Positions 24,572 through 33,823 are shown, numbered from the stretch's first letter. The stretch: DNA of 45,068 nt from SHLQ01 sp964562985 (GCA_964562985.1 CAZLWE010000023.1:1-45068); one strand, 5' to 3'. Notes: generated by a model from the letters alone, not told the origin. Numbers and translations are program-made.

Positions 24572-25310
24572 CGATCAACCGATCTTGCGGGCGACCTCGG
24601 CGGATCGACCTTTCAAAGCGCCCGAGCACAAACTCGAGAACGGCCGCCAGGATCAGATAGAGAACCGCAGCGAGGATCAACGTTTGCGTGGCCTGGAAGG
24701 TCCTCGTGATGGTGGCCTGCAGCTCTTGGAAGAGGTCGGGGACTGCGACAAACCCGACCAGGGCCGTGTTCTTCAGATTGTGAACGAGACGGTTCGTAAC
24801 GCCGGGGAAACTCGTACGGAGAGCATCTGGCACGATCACGGTGCGGTACAACGTCCGGCGAGGTGCTCCGAGCGACCGGGCCGCTTCGATCCGTTGGCTT
24901 GGGATGGTGTCGATACCCGGCCCGATCACCTCGGCGAGGTGCGCTCCGGTATTTGCGCTTAGCGCAACCACCGCGGCGATCGCGTAGTACGGAATCGTCA
25001 ACAGCGTCACGGTGCCAAGCCCGTCGATAAACGGGTTGTCGAAAAAGATCATCCGACGAAGGTCGACGGGAAAGACGTTCGGGATCGCGAAAGCGAAGAA
25101 GATCAACAAGATCAGTGCGGGGATATTGCGAAACGTCTCCACAAATGCCCCAGCGGCTCGTCGTCGAAAGGCGCTGCTGCTTCGCCGCCCAAGTGCGGCG
25201 GCCATCCCGAGAGCCATGGAGATGACCGAAGTCAGGATCGTGACCACAATCGTGACGCCAGCGCCGAGCAAAATGTCGCCGGTTAACAATCCGGTGATCG
25301 CTTCGACCAT
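24564..25310 (-). CDS. amino-acid ABC transporter permease (first)
   Basis: 248 residues, same family. Membrane segments at about 10-40, 55-75, 88-115 and 200-225; coupling loop RIEAARSLGAPRRTLYRTVIVP. A TACCGT box ends 6 nt before the ATG at 25310, so this may be the first gene of the transcript that runs through the GT-C, radical-SAM and binding-protein genes. Confidence 0.9.
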   Translation of the reverse strand: MVEAITGLLTGDILLGAGVTIVVTILTSVISMALGMAAALGRRSSSAFRRRAAGAFVETFRNIPALILLIFFAFAIPNVFPVDLRRMIFFDNPFIDGLGTVTLLTIPYYAIAAVVALSANTGAHLAEVIGPGIDTIPSQRIEAARSLGAPRRTLYRTVIVPDALRTSFPGVTNRLVHNLKNTALVGFVAVPDLFQELQATITRTFQATQTLILAAVLYLILAAVLEFVLGRFERSIRRGRPQDRLIDV

Positions 25311-25316
25311 TTGAGG

Positions 25317-25322
25317 ACGGTA
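25317..25322 (-). promoter_or_regulatory. -10 box TACCGT for the permease operon
   Basis: TACCGT, 6 nt, ATG at 25310. No clear -35 box. Consistent with the leaderless pattern seen elsewhere in the window. Confidence 0.4.
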
Positions 25323-25362
25323 CCAGCGCTAGGCGAAACCGATGCCAATGGCACCCAGCAGT

Positions 25363-26100
25363 TCAGCCACTGTTTCGTGCCACCACCGTTTGCAGATGAC
25401 CGGGCGGTTCCACCAACCCGTGATTCAGTAGCTGCTCCACCTCGAACCCACGCTCCTCCAGAAACTGTTGGAGCGCATCAGGACGAAACGCTTGGTAGCC
25501 CAGATGAAAAACACCGTCGGGACCATCGAAGACCTCGGTGACCAGGCCTTCGTGGTCAATTTCCCTCGTCACTTGCGTCAGACCGAGTTGCTCCTCGCGC
25601 ACCAATAGCTCGTGAGAACGCTCGAACTCCGGCACCTCGATAATCAGCGGTGCACCAACGTTGAGCACCTGTCGGGTTGACGCGAGCAGCCCGCCTGTAG
25701 TCGCACCCGTCGGGGAGACCGCTGCCGGGTTCCATTGACCAAAGCTTGTGAAGAGACAAATCGCCAAAGCGAATCGACGTTCACCATCGACAGCTTCCGC
25801 CCCACGCTGGCGAAAGTCGACCGAAACTACACTCTCGGAAGCTCGACGCTTGGCTTCGGCGATCATCGTGTTGGATGGATCAACGCCAAGCACGGTTAAC
25901 CCTCGACGAGCGAGGGCGATGCTGTGCCGGCCGAAACCGCATCCGAGATCAAGTACGGGACCGACGAGCGGTCCAACGAGCTCCTCGATGTAGTCGATCT
26001 CGCGATCGGTCCGCTCCTCGGTGAGAAGCGGGTGCGCGAGATAGGGAGAGTCTTCCCCGAAAAAGTTACGCCCGGAAGAGGCGCTTGAGCTGTCTCCCAA
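25363..26100 (-). CDS. class I SAM-dependent methyltransferase
   Basis: 245 residues, starting with TTG at 26100, 3 nt after the stop of the lipoprotein gene. Motif I is LDLGCGFGRHSIALA (about 51-65), the acidic loop is VLGVDPS, and FALAICLFTSFGQ marks motif post-I/II. The substrate cannot be told. The C-terminal part (LQQFLEERGFEVEQLL) is typical of small-molecule methyltransferases of the UbiE-like type. The gene ends about 50 bp before the permease start, within the same run of minus-strand genes. Confidence 0.85.
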   Translation of the reverse strand: MGDSSSASSGRNFFGEDSPYLAHPLLTEERTDREIDYIEELVGPLVGPVLDLGCGFGRHSIALARRGLTVLGVDPSNTMIAEAKRRASESVVSVDFRQRGAEAVDGERRFALAICLFTSFGQWNPAAVSPTGATTGGLLASTRQVLNVGAPLIIEVPEFERSHELLVREEQLGLTQVTREIDHEGLVTEVFDGPDGVFHLGYQAFRPDALQQFLEERGFEVEQLLNHGLVEPPGHLQTVVARNSG

Positions 26101-26103
26101 GAG

Positions 26104-26475
26104 CTACTCGGTAACGGTCACCACGACCTGGTCTGCGGACTCCGATTCACCGTCGGTCGCGACGAGTTCAATCGTCCACTCGCCAATGTCGGCGATGTCC
26201 ATAGCGTTCTCGAGCTCAAAACTGCAATCGGCCATCACGGTTCGAAGCACCTTGCCATCGTCATCGGAAGCAGCTTCCGGAGCGCTGACGATCGTCCACT
26301 CGTAGTTGGCGAAGTCGCCTTCAGAAGCGCAGCCATCAAAGACCGGTGCCTCACCGACGGCAACAGTGAAGTCATCACCCGCGTCGACAACCAACGATGA
26401 TTCTGCAGCGTCGCCTCCACACGCGGCCAATGCCAGTCCCCCGGCAACCAGTAGAGCTGTAACTCGTCGTCCCAT
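26104..26475 (-). CDS. small PKD-like lipoprotein
   Basis: 123 residues. Signal peptide RRVTALLVAGGLALAAC with lipidated Cys19. The remainder resembles a single immunoglobulin-like PKD/REJ domain: VDAGDDFTVAVGEAP, FANYEWTIVSAP, IGEWTIELVATDG, and DQVVVTVTE at the end. Two cysteines (in DGCASE and MADCSF) could form a disulfide bond. Probably exposed on the outer side of the membrane; partner unknown. The ATG has GAGG 5 nt before it, and a full promoter lies at 26506-26534. Confidence 0.8.
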   Translation of the reverse strand: MGRRVTALLVAGGLALAACGGDAAESSLVVDAGDDFTVAVGEAPVFDGCASEGDFANYEWTIVSAPEAASDDDGKVLRTVMADCSFELENAMDIADIGEWTIELVATDGESESADQVVVTVTE

Positions 26476-26505
26476 TTACCTCATCCTCACGAACGGTGTG
26501 ACACA

Positions 26506-26534
26506 AGTCTAGGTCGTTCTCCCCCACCTGTCTT
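26506..26534 (-). promoter_or_regulatory. promoter AAGACA-17-TAGACT for the lipoprotein gene
   Basis: The -35 AAGACA (26529-26534) and -10 TAGACT (26506-26511) are 17 bp apart, about 30 nt before the start. The -10 is identical to that of rplM. Confidence 0.5.
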
Positions 26535-26623
26535 GAAAACTTTCGGCAACGCATCCGTAACAATCCCGAAGATTTGTCCCCCAAAAGATACCACATAGGT
26601 ACAAAAAGCGCGACAGATCTTGG

Positions 26624-28183
26624 CTACATGAAGGCCCGACGGTTCGTCTCGACGATGAAGAGCACATGGTCTCTAACAGCGGTCGCTTCCTCGTACGGAA
26701 TCATCCCAATGGAGATGGAGCCATTGAGAATTCCTCCGGCGAGACGAACATCAACGGTGGCCAGCCCTCGGGATCTCTCAAAATAGGACTGGCGAATTGC
26801 GACACCATTCGCCTTGTGGAGCAGTGCTTCGTGGGCTCGCCATTCGATCAGTTCGTTGCGGATCGCTATCGAGTCGCCGTCGATCCCCCAGCGCCGTAGG
26901 TGGACACTACGACGGCTCCCCCACCAAATGACCGGAACAGCTATGAGGGCGAAGAAGGCCCAGAAGCCGACTACGAAGAAGAGCGCGAAGGTGAGCGCCG
27001 AGAAGAAGATGGCGGCGTTGCGGGCGTTCTTGAAGATCTCCGCGGTCGATGTTCGGCGATCGAGATCCTCCACACCGGCCATCTCCTCCAGCCCCGCCTT
27101 GCGGATTGCGGCGACCTCGTCGGCCGTGCAACCAGGGACCAAAAAGTCGCCTTCACCAATGTTGTGCAACGTGATGTGCTGAAGCCCGAACAACCGCTGC
27201 AGAAGACCCTGGCGGGTTTCGACGCTCTGCACCCTCGAAACGTTGCTCGCCACGCTCGTCGTCGAGAGCAGCCCAGCTTCACGCCGCAGACCCGACTCGG
27301 TTTGAGTGACCCGAAGATCCCAATCCCGAAGGAACGTCCCAATCAAGTTGAGTATCAGCCCAAAGACGGCGACGGCCACAATCACCAATGGCACGAACCA
27401 CAGCAGCATGAGACCAATGTCGACTTCGAGGTCTGGAGCATCGAATGGGACCCGTTCAACGATCTCGTCGCCAAACGCGAACAGCGGGGCTAAGAACGCA
27501 AGCCCGCTGAAGGGCACCCGCGAGAGACCCAACCGGATGAGTCGAGCGGGTGAGTGCTTGAGAATCGTCCGCTCCTCAAACGGAGCTATGGGTACCGGCG
27601 GGACTCCCAGAAGGCCATCGCCAACGTCAGTGGTAGGGGCCGTTTCGGATCGAAAATCTGCGGCGACGCGCTGCAACTCGAGTGCGACATCGCGTTCCAC
27701 GGCGTCGAAGGTGAACTCGGCGCTGCTCGTTCCAGCTGTGTCGAGCGAGACCTGAACCAGCTTCACCAGGCGGTGGAGAAACTGCTGCTCGATCGAAACG
27801 CTCTGCACGCGATCGAGGGGAACGGTGAGCGTGTCACGCGAGAGCACTCCGCGGTCGACTCGGAGCTCACCGCCGTCGACCATGAAGGTGTAGCGCCACC
27901 AACGCAGCGTTGCGACAGCGAGGAAGATCCCGCCCATCGCTAAGACCACCCCGATCAGCACCAGAAGCGATGGCGACCGAGAGATCAAGAAACCGCCCGC
28001 GATGACGATCTGCACGATGCCGATCTGGCGAATTGTTCGAGCTGCCAAGAAGATGATGGCGAGCAACGACTGGCGCTGCGGTTCGGTCAGGCTGACGTTA
28101 CTGGAGACCGGGCTCGGGCCCGGTGGCGACGCTGGCGACGCGACGGGAGTGCTCTCACCCTCTGCGGGCGGGTACTCGATCAT
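26624..28183 (-). CDS. YdbT-like membrane protein with bacterial PH domains
   Basis: 519 residues. A Pro/Ser-rich N-terminal tail is followed by two-helix membrane hairpins (about 38-95, 205-275 and 385-425), each leading into a bPH2 (DUF304) domain. The repeat is visible in the recurring pattern of a short strand and VDRGVLSR/LRREAGLLS, then an RVQSV motif (RVQSVSIEQQFLHRL; RVQSVETRQGLLQRL). Function of the family is not settled; members pair with a small YdbS protein. The start codon overlaps the YdbS-like stop by 4 bp. Confidence 0.88.
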   Translation of the reverse strand: MIEYPPAEGESTPVASPASPPGPSPVSSNVSLTEPQRQSLLAIIFLAARTIRQIGIVQIVIAGGFLISRSPSLLVLIGVVLAMGGIFLAVATLRWWRYTFMVDGGELRVDRGVLSRDTLTVPLDRVQSVSIEQQFLHRLVKLVQVSLDTAGTSSAEFTFDAVERDVALELQRVAADFRSETAPTTDVGDGLLGVPPVPIAPFEERTILKHSPARLIRLGLSRVPFSGLAFLAPLFAFGDEIVERVPFDAPDLEVDIGLMLLWFVPLVIVAVAVFGLILNLIGTFLRDWDLRVTQTESGLRREAGLLSTTSVASNVSRVQSVETRQGLLQRLFGLQHITLHNIGEGDFLVPGCTADEVAAIRKAGLEEMAGVEDLDRRTSTAEIFKNARNAAIFFSALTFALFFVVGFWAFFALIAVPVIWWGSRRSVHLRRWGIDGDSIAIRNELIEWRAHEALLHKANGVAIRQSYFERSRGLATVDVRLAGGILNGSISIGMIPYEEATAVRDHVLFIVETNRRAFM

Positions 28184-28701
28184 TGCTCCTCGATGAGATC
28201 GCCAGCTCGCTCAACGACGATCGCCCGCAACCGTTCTGCGTCGTCGAAAGACAACCCCGAGATGTTGAGGTCAGGACCAGCGGAGTTCACCGCCAACTTG
28301 GCGATTCCGAACGCTCGCTCGACCGGTCCTTGGGTGACTCGGGCGTGCTGGACTCGCACGAATGGGACCGTGGAGACCGTCTTGGTGAGCACACCCCGGC
28401 GATAGGTCAGGTCGTGCTCACGCACTTGATAGCCGATGTTCTTGACGCCCAAGACCGTCCCGAAGATCGAGAGGCCTGTCAGCACCAAAACACCAGCCAT
28501 GACCGCGAGCGGGATCCACGCGTTGTCGGACAGTGCGATCGAGGCTCCGATACCCGCTACGAGAACGACGATTATCCATATCGCGTACCCGATCAGCGAC
28601 ACCCGCAAATAGTTCGGGTCCACCGGCGAGAAGTCCTCGTCGTGGAGCCGCGGGATGGTCGAGACGTCGATTGGAGCGTTCGAAAACCCTTGGTCAATCA
28701 C
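28180..28701 (-). CDS. YdbS-like membrane protein with one bacterial PH domain
   Basis: 173 residues: a cytosolic N-terminus, two membrane helices (about 35-57 and 62-86), then one bPH2 domain with YRRGVLTKTVSTVPFVRVQ, the equivalent of the motif repeated in the neighbour. Start codon GTG at 28701. Coupled to the YdbT-like gene by a 4-bp overlap, so the two should form a complex, as in other bacteria with this pair. Confidence 0.88.
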   Translation of the reverse strand: MIDQGFSNAPIDVSTIPRLHDEDFSPVDPNYLRVSLIGYAIWIIVVLVAGIGASIALSDNAWIPLAVMAGVLVLTGLSIFGTVLGVKNIGYQVREHDLTYRRGVLTKTVSTVPFVRVQHARVTQGPVERAFGIAKLAVNSAGPDLNISGLSFDDAERLRAIVVERAGDLIEEQ

Positions 28702-28707
28702 ACCCGA

Positions 28708-28713
28708 AGCCTA
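28708..28713 (-). promoter_or_regulatory. -10 box TAGGCT for the PH-domain pair
   Basis: TAGGCT, 6 nt, GTG at 28701; a weak -35 candidate CTGCCC lies 17 bp upstream. Confidence 0.45.
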
Positions 28714-28752
28714 CCCGCGTGTCTCCTATCGGGCAGTGCCAGGTTGCTCGGT

Positions 28753-31700
28753 CTAATCTGCAACTCGCCAGCGATCAGCGAGCTCCTGAATGGAGACCCA
28801 AAGAAGTTCGCCCACGTCTTCTTTACCGAGACGATCGAGCCGGAAGGTATCTTCGGTTTCGGTAACGGCCCCATGCAACGCGGAGAAGCGGTTGCGGTAG
28901 CCCTGAAGGACCCCGCGCATAATCTCCGGCTCTAGATGCTCGAAGAGATCCACATGCAGCAGTGTCATGCCAACCGTGACGTTGTCCTTTACTTCCGGGA
29001 TCATCATGACCGTACGACCGTCAGAGCGACCCTTCGACACCAAGACCTCGCGCTCTTGAGCGACACGCTTCTTTGTTCCTCGTAGGGCTGGGGACTTATC
29101 GGTGCGACTCGGGATGGTCGCCGACACTCCGCCACGGTCGATGACGGTGATAGTTCCGTTATCAGCGTCTGGGTCGTCGATCGAATAGCGCGTCCAACCG
29201 GTGACTGCGTCAACGGCGGGGTCGAGGTTGGCAAGTGTGCGGATAGTCCCGTACGTGAGACCGTCTCGGGGAGTCCCGGTCTCGAGAACCTCCGCCACAA
29301 GCGGAACCTCGAGCAAGGTCTCGTCTGTACGAGAGATGCCGACGGTCACCGTCTTGGCCTGATGCTTGATCGCATCGACCGGGCGGGTCAACTCGTCGAT
29401 CGCCGCGCCGAGCGACACGTTGAGGTCTTCGATGACAACGGCGGGAGTGCCGACCTTGCCGAACTCGGATTGATAGATATCGAGACCGACCCGGCGAAGG
29501 GCGTATCGCAAGCGCGAGGCCAGCTGCACTGCCGTACTCGCCTCGAGGTGGCCGTTGTAGGAGCCGATTCGCAGACCATCCATGAAGGTTCCGGCTGCGG
29601 TCGCGAGGGACGGTTCCAGTCGCTCGAGGAACTCTTCCCCCGAGAGCGTCCCGCGGGTTTCTTCGATCAGGCCTTCGATTGCGGCGCGAGCCTCGCGAAG
29701 AGGTCGGGCCTGGGCGTCGATGGCCAACGCGGCGCCATAGCCGAAAAGGTGACCGACGACGGTGGAGAGCACGAAGGCCAGACGCGGGTGGGTGACCGGA
29801 ACGAAAATGACCTCAAGCGCCGAGGAGAAGCGACTCTCGCCCTCGTTGGCGACAACGATCGGGGCGGACTTGTGGGCACGGAAGATAGCAACCTCTTTAC
29901 CGACATCATCCGCGGTAGAGCCTTCGAGGCCAGCGGCGCAGATGAAGATCAGCGGTTCCGAGGACAGATCGATGTGTTTCTTATCTTCGGTCGAGTCGGC
30001 AGCCATGGACTTGTAGCAGAGCTCGGACATTTTGATGCGCAGCTCGCGGGCGGCGATCAGGTTCGGGCCGTTGCCGACACACGCCCAATAGCGACGAGAC
30101 GGGGCGTGTGCCGCTGCCGCCCGCGCGATTTCCTCACGCTTTGCGATCGTGGTTGTCATGAGGTCGGGGAGATCTCGCAAGCTCTGCAAAACCTCTTGGC
30201 GGTCGGCGGGTTCTTCTCGATCGGGGATCGCTAGATCAGAGATGGCAATGGCGAGCAGGAAGCCCGCAGCGATCTGTGCGTAGAACGCTTTCGTCGAAGC
30301 GACAGACATCTCCACATCACGACCATCGGAGGTGTACAACACTCCTTCAGCACGATCGGTCAGATCGCTACCGCGACGGTTGACGATGGCCAGAACCGAT
30401 GCGCCGCGTTGCTTGACGATGTCTACGGTTCGGTTGGTGTCGGTGGTGGTTCCGGACTGAGAGATCGCGATAACGAGCACGTCGCTCATGTCCTTGCGGA
30501 GCCCGAAACCGCTCAACTCTGTAGCCGCGATCGCCTGTACGTGAATATGGCCGTCAACTTCGCTCTTGATGGCCTCTGCAACAGCTTGACCCGCAATTGC
30601 AGCGGTCCCCTGTCCAATGACGTGAATCTCGCGAATCTGGCCTGCGCGCAACTTGTCGGCGACGGCTGGGGGCATGGTCGAGTCGCCGACAGTGACGCTG
30701 AGTTTCCCATCTTCGCCCTCGATCAGTTTTCCGCGAAGCGTCTTTCGAAAGCTCCGAGGTGACTCGCTGATTTCCTTGAAGAGATAGTGCTCGTAGTCGC
30801 CACGGTCGATGTCTCGGGTGGTGACCTGGGCCGTCGCGATGTCGTCGTCGGTGATCGGCAGCGCCGTCCCGTCGTAGCCGACGCGATCGATGCCCTCAAC
30901 CTGACCCGCGAACTCGCCGTCCAGACGCATTATCTGTCCGCGACTCGCACTCGGATTGTCCGGATTCGCTGGCGTTTCGCCATCCATTCGGATGTACTTC
31001 TGGGTTTCCTCGACAACGCCATATGGCTCAGAGGCGACGATAAAGCTGTCTTCGGCGAGCCCTACGTAGATGGACTGTCCGCTGCCACGCAGCGCGAGGA
31101 GGAGATCGTTCGGCGCTTCAACGCTTGAAAGCCCGATGGCCACCGAGCCCTCGAAGACGGACACCGATCGACGGAAGGATTCGGTGATGTTGTGGCCATC
31201 GCTCAGGTGCTTTGAGGTGAGGGTTGGGATGACTTTGGTGTCGGTGGTGATGTCGTCGGCAATGCACAGGTCATTCGAGCGAATGAGATCGCCGTAGTTA
31301 TCGACATCGCCGTTGAGCACCGCGGTGCAGTACGGGCGGGCCGAATCGTCCGTGAGGTCGCTGTTGACCGGGTGAGCGTTTGGTTCGGAGATAATGCCGA
31401 CGCTGGCCCAACGGGTGTGGCCGAGCACGACAACCTGCGCGGCGTCGTTATCGAGCGCACGGCGGAGCAGATCGTCGTTGCGGATGCTGTTGCGAAGCGA
31501 CGCCGTGTTGTCGCCGAGCTCGCCGATTTCGGCAGCGATTTTGTAGACGATGCTGAGGCGGTCGCCGACGCGCTTTACGGCGGAGTCGGTGAAGAGTTCC
31601 GAAGCTTCGGAGCGAGCTTCGATGGCCGCGGCGATCTTCGGGCTATCGAGATCGAGACCGTGGTCGCTGATGAGCAAATGCAGGCCAGCGGAGTCTCGAC

Positions 31701-32202
31701 CGCGAACCTCCATGCGATCGAGCGCGGACAGCGCCTGGTGAACCGAGAAGATCGCTTCGATACCGGCGCCATGCACATCTCGGCCGCCGAGGTCGGCAAC
31801 GACAGCTGCGGCGCGAAGTCGGTCTCGTTCGATGTTCCACGCGGCGTCTCGAGCGCTGATGAGCGAAGCGTTGACGGTTTCCAGATCGAGCGAGTCGACG
31901 GTGGCCTGCGCGTCGAGTTGGGCTTCGAGGCCGTCGAGCACCTCATTGAATGACGACAGCTCGGCACGGATAGCACCGGCCAAGCCAGAATCGCCGAGCA
32001 ACGCCCGAAGACCGGGAGTGCCACGCAGGAGGCGGTCGGCCTCGTGAAGGCGTTCACCTACGGCGTTGAGTGGTTCGAGTGCGGCCGATAGCTCGACCGA
32101 AGCCAGCTCGTCGGTGACCCCGCTGATGAGCGAAAGCACCTCGTCGTTTTCAGGAACGGCTCGTTCCGAACGCTTTCGAACTACTGCGATGATTCCACAC
32201 AT
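28753..32202 (-). CDS. giant GlmS-like glutamine amidotransferase/sugar isomerase
   Basis: 1149 residues from the ATG at 32202 (AAGGAG 12 nt before; Cys2 must follow Met). Normal GlmS has about 610. Glutaminase domain: Cys2 in MCGIIAVV, then an insertion (about 11-160, helical, acidic) before RGRDSAG (168-174), GHTRWA (261-266) and NGDVDNYG (298-305). Linker YEHYLFKEISESPRSF (470-485). First SIS domain 525-645 (SQSGTTTDT, SVASTKAF); second SIS 704-830 (ELRIKMSELCY, EDKKHID). A second insertion of about 110 residues precedes QAKTVTV (948-954), which matches the C-terminal KSVTVE of GlmS with its Schiff-base lysine (here Lys950). A further tail of about 195 residues is unknown. It follows glmM, where GlmS is expected, so production of glucosamine-6-phosphate is likely. 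Confidence 0.85.
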   Translation of the reverse strand: MCGIIAVVRKRSERAVPENDEVLSLISGVTDELASVELSAALEPLNAVGERLHEADRLLRGTPGLRALLGDSGLAGAIRAELSSFNEVLDGLEAQLDAQATVDSLDLETVNASLISARDAAWNIERDRLRAAAVVADLGGRDVHGAGIEAIFSVHQALSALDRMEVRGRDSAGLHLLISDHGLDLDSPKIAAAIEARSEASELFTDSAVKRVGDRLSIVYKIAAEIGELGDNTASLRNSIRNDDLLRRALDNDAAQVVVLGHTRWASVGIISEPNAHPVNSDLTDDSARPYCTAVLNGDVDNYGDLIRSNDLCIADDITTDTKVIPTLTSKHLSDGHNITESFRRSVSVFEGSVAIGLSSVEAPNDLLLALRGSGQSIYVGLAEDSFIVASEPYGVVEETQKYIRMDGETPANPDNPSASRGQIMRLDGEFAGQVEGIDRVGYDGTALPITDDDIATAQVTTRDIDRGDYEHYLFKEISESPRSFRKTLRGKLIEGEDGKLSVTVGDSTMPPAVADKLRAGQIREIHVIGQGTAAIAGQAVAEAIKSEVDGHIHVQAIAATELSGFGLRKDMSDVLVIAISQSGTTTDTNRTVDIVKQRGASVLAIVNRRGSDLTDRAEGVLYTSDGRDVEMSVASTKAFYAQIAAGFLLAIAISDLAIPDREEPADRQEVLQSLRDLPDLMTTTIAKREEIARAAAAHAPSRRYWACVGNGPNLIAARELRIKMSELCYKSMAADSTEDKKHIDLSSEPLIFICAAGLEGSTADDVGKEVAIFRAHKSAPIVVANEGESRFSSALEVIFVPVTHPRLAFVLSTVVGHLFGYGAALAIDAQARPLREARAAIEGLIEETRGTLSGEEFLERLEPSLATAAGTFMDGLRIGSYNGHLEASTAVQLASRLRYALRRVGLDIYQSEFGKVGTPAVVIEDLNVSLGAAIDELTRPVDAIKHQAKTVTVGISRTDETLLEVPLVAEVLETGTPRDGLTYGTIRTLANLDPAVDAVTGWTRYSIDDPDADNGTITVIDRGGVSATIPSRTDKSPALRGTKKRVAQEREVLVSKGRSDGRTVMMIPEVKDNVTVGMTLLHVDLFEHLEPEIMRGVLQGYRNRFSALHGAVTETEDTFRLDRLGKEDVGELLWVSIQELADRWRVAD

Positions 32203-32321
32203 CAGAAAATCGGTCTCCTTGGCTGTAAGCACGGACATTCCGGCTAAGACCAGACGCCGCCCCTCCAATGATACGAAACCACGCGGGAGCTCCACTAGCC
32301 CGGCTATGGGGGCCGCCCCCC

Positions 32322-32351
32322 AGTTTACGCGGGGGCTTCGACGGCGGTCAT
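32322..32351 (-). promoter_or_regulatory. possible promoter ATGACC-18-TAAACT and G/C hairpin in the glmM-glmS gap
   Basis: The 292-bp gap 32203-32494 holds -10 TAAACT (32322-32327) with -35 ATGACC (32346-32351), 18 bp apart. Just downstream lies the hairpin GGGGG-CCG-CCCCC (32308-32320). The leader would be about 110 nt. No glmS ribozyme core was recognised. Confidence 0.35.
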
Positions 32352-32494
32352 GGGTCGATCGACCGATGCACGAGTGACGCACAAAAGCGTTCATACGACG
32401 CACTCCTTCCACTCGCCCCCAAACGCCACCGCCCCACCCGTTGGTTCCAATCACCCATCAACGCTAAGAGAGGGGCTGACCCTCAAGTACTGAC

Positions 32495-33802
32495 CTACGT
32501 CAGCGCGGCAACAGCGGCTACGAGGCGGTCGACTGACGCTTGTGCCACCGATTGGTCGGCGGCCTCGACCATGACCCGGACTACCGGTTCGGTGCCGGAC
32601 TCGCGAATGAGCACACGACCGTCTGCGCCGAGGGCTTCTTCCTCTGCGGCGATAGCTGGCGCGAGCCGGTCGACGAGGTCTGGGATCTTGTGATCCATGC
32701 GTACATTCTCGAGAATTTGTGGGTAGCGGGTCATCACGCCAGCGGCCCACTCCCCCAAGTCAACGTCGCGGCGAACGGCAGCGTCGAGCAATTGCACAGC
32801 GGTCAGCACACCGTCGCCGGTCGTCGCCAAGTCCCGATGGATGACATGGCCTGACTGTTCGCCGCCGAGACTGAAGCCTCCCTCGTCGAGCGCTTCGAGC
32901 ACGTAGCGGTCACCCACCGGTGTTTCGACCATCGCCAGGTTCTCGGCTTCCATTGCCACGCGGAACCCAAGATTGGCCATCACGGTGATCACCACCGTGT
33001 CGTTCGCCAATCGGCCTGAGTCACGACGATCGAGTGCGGTCATCGCGATGATGCGATCGCCGTCGATCACTTCACCATCGGAGCCAACCGCGGCCACGCG
33101 GTCGGCGTCGCCGTCGAACGCAAACCCGACGCTCGCGCCGTTTTCGAGCACGGCTTGCTGCAGAAACTCCGGATGGGTCGAGCCCACGCCGTCGTTGATG
33201 TTGCGACCATCGGGCTGATCGGCGAGTGCCACAACCTCGGCACCAAGACGTTCAAAGATCGCGACAGCCGTTGTGCTTGCCGAGCCGTGTGCACAATCGA
33301 GGGCCACTCGAACACCATCGAAACGGCCAGCGATCGAACCAACGACCGCCTCGACATAGGGATCGATCACCCCTGCAACCAGTTCCGGGTCAACGCCGGT
33401 ATCGGCAAGGGTCGGGTTGCGGTCAAGCTCGGCTTGGATCACGTCTTGATCATCGTCGCTGAGCTTTCGGCCACCAGCGGAGAACAGCTTGACGCCGTTG
33501 TCCTGCCATGGATTGTGCGAAGCCGACAGCATCGCAGCGGGCACCCCGAGCTCAGCGCTCATGTGCGCAACTGCGGGCGTCGGCACGACACCGAGATCGA
33601 CAATGCCTACGCCTTTCGACGCACAACCTTGCGCGAAAGCGCGCAACAGTTCGGGTCCAGATTCGCGCGTGTCTCTACCGACGAGAAACGACTCGCCGCC
33701 CAAGACTCCTGCAGCGCCTGCTCCAAGGGCACGAACGTATTCGGTTGTAAGCACCGTGAACGCCTCAGCGCGCACGCCATCGGTCCCAAACCGCAGCGCC
33801 AT
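32495..33802 (-). CDS. glmM: phosphoglucosamine mutase
   Basis: 435 residues, normal GlmM size. N-terminal FGTDGVR, the phosphoserine loop LSASHNP with Ser95, the metal loop DGDADR and the C-terminal phosphate-binding RESGTEP are all present. It interconverts glucosamine-6-phosphate and glucosamine-1-phosphate for UDP-GlcNAc and peptidoglycan. It lies 21 bp after rpsI, so it is probably part of the rplM transcript, and 292 bp before the GlmS-like gene. Confidence 0.97.
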   Translation of the reverse strand: MALRFGTDGVRAEAFTVLTTEYVRALGAGAAGVLGGESFLVGRDTRESGPELLRAFAQGCASKGVGIVDLGVVPTPAVAHMSAELGVPAAMLSASHNPWQDNGVKLFSAGGRKLSDDDQDVIQAELDRNPTLADTGVDPELVAGVIDPYVEAVVGSIAGRFDGVRVALDCAHGSASTTAVAIFERLGAEVVALADQPDGRNINDGVGSTHPEFLQQAVLENGASVGFAFDGDADRVAAVGSDGEVIDGDRIIAMTALDRRDSGRLANDTVVITVMANLGFRVAMEAENLAMVETPVGDRYVLEALDEGGFSLGGEQSGHVIHRDLATTGDGVLTAVQLLDAAVRRDVDLGEWAAGVMTRYPQILENVRMDHKIPDLVDRLAPAIAAEEEALGADGRVLIRESGTEPVVRVMVEAADQSVAQASVDRLVAAVAALT

Positions 33803-33823
33803 CGAATGTGTCTCGTGGAGCGA

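Noticed and set aside
13462..26621. Shared 13-mer AAGATCTGTCGCG (13462-13474; minus strand 26609-26621) as an operator
   Set aside because: Tens of 13-mer matches are expected by chance between positions of a 45-kb window on both strands, so one pair is not evidence.
30787..31128. Long plus-strand frames opposite the GlmS-like gene
   Set aside because: They are shadows of a well-supported coding frame in GC-rich DNA, with no start context and no family match.
32203..32494. glmS ribozyme upstream of the GlmS-like gene
   Set aside because: No recognisable core; the gap shows only a GC hairpin and a possible promoter.
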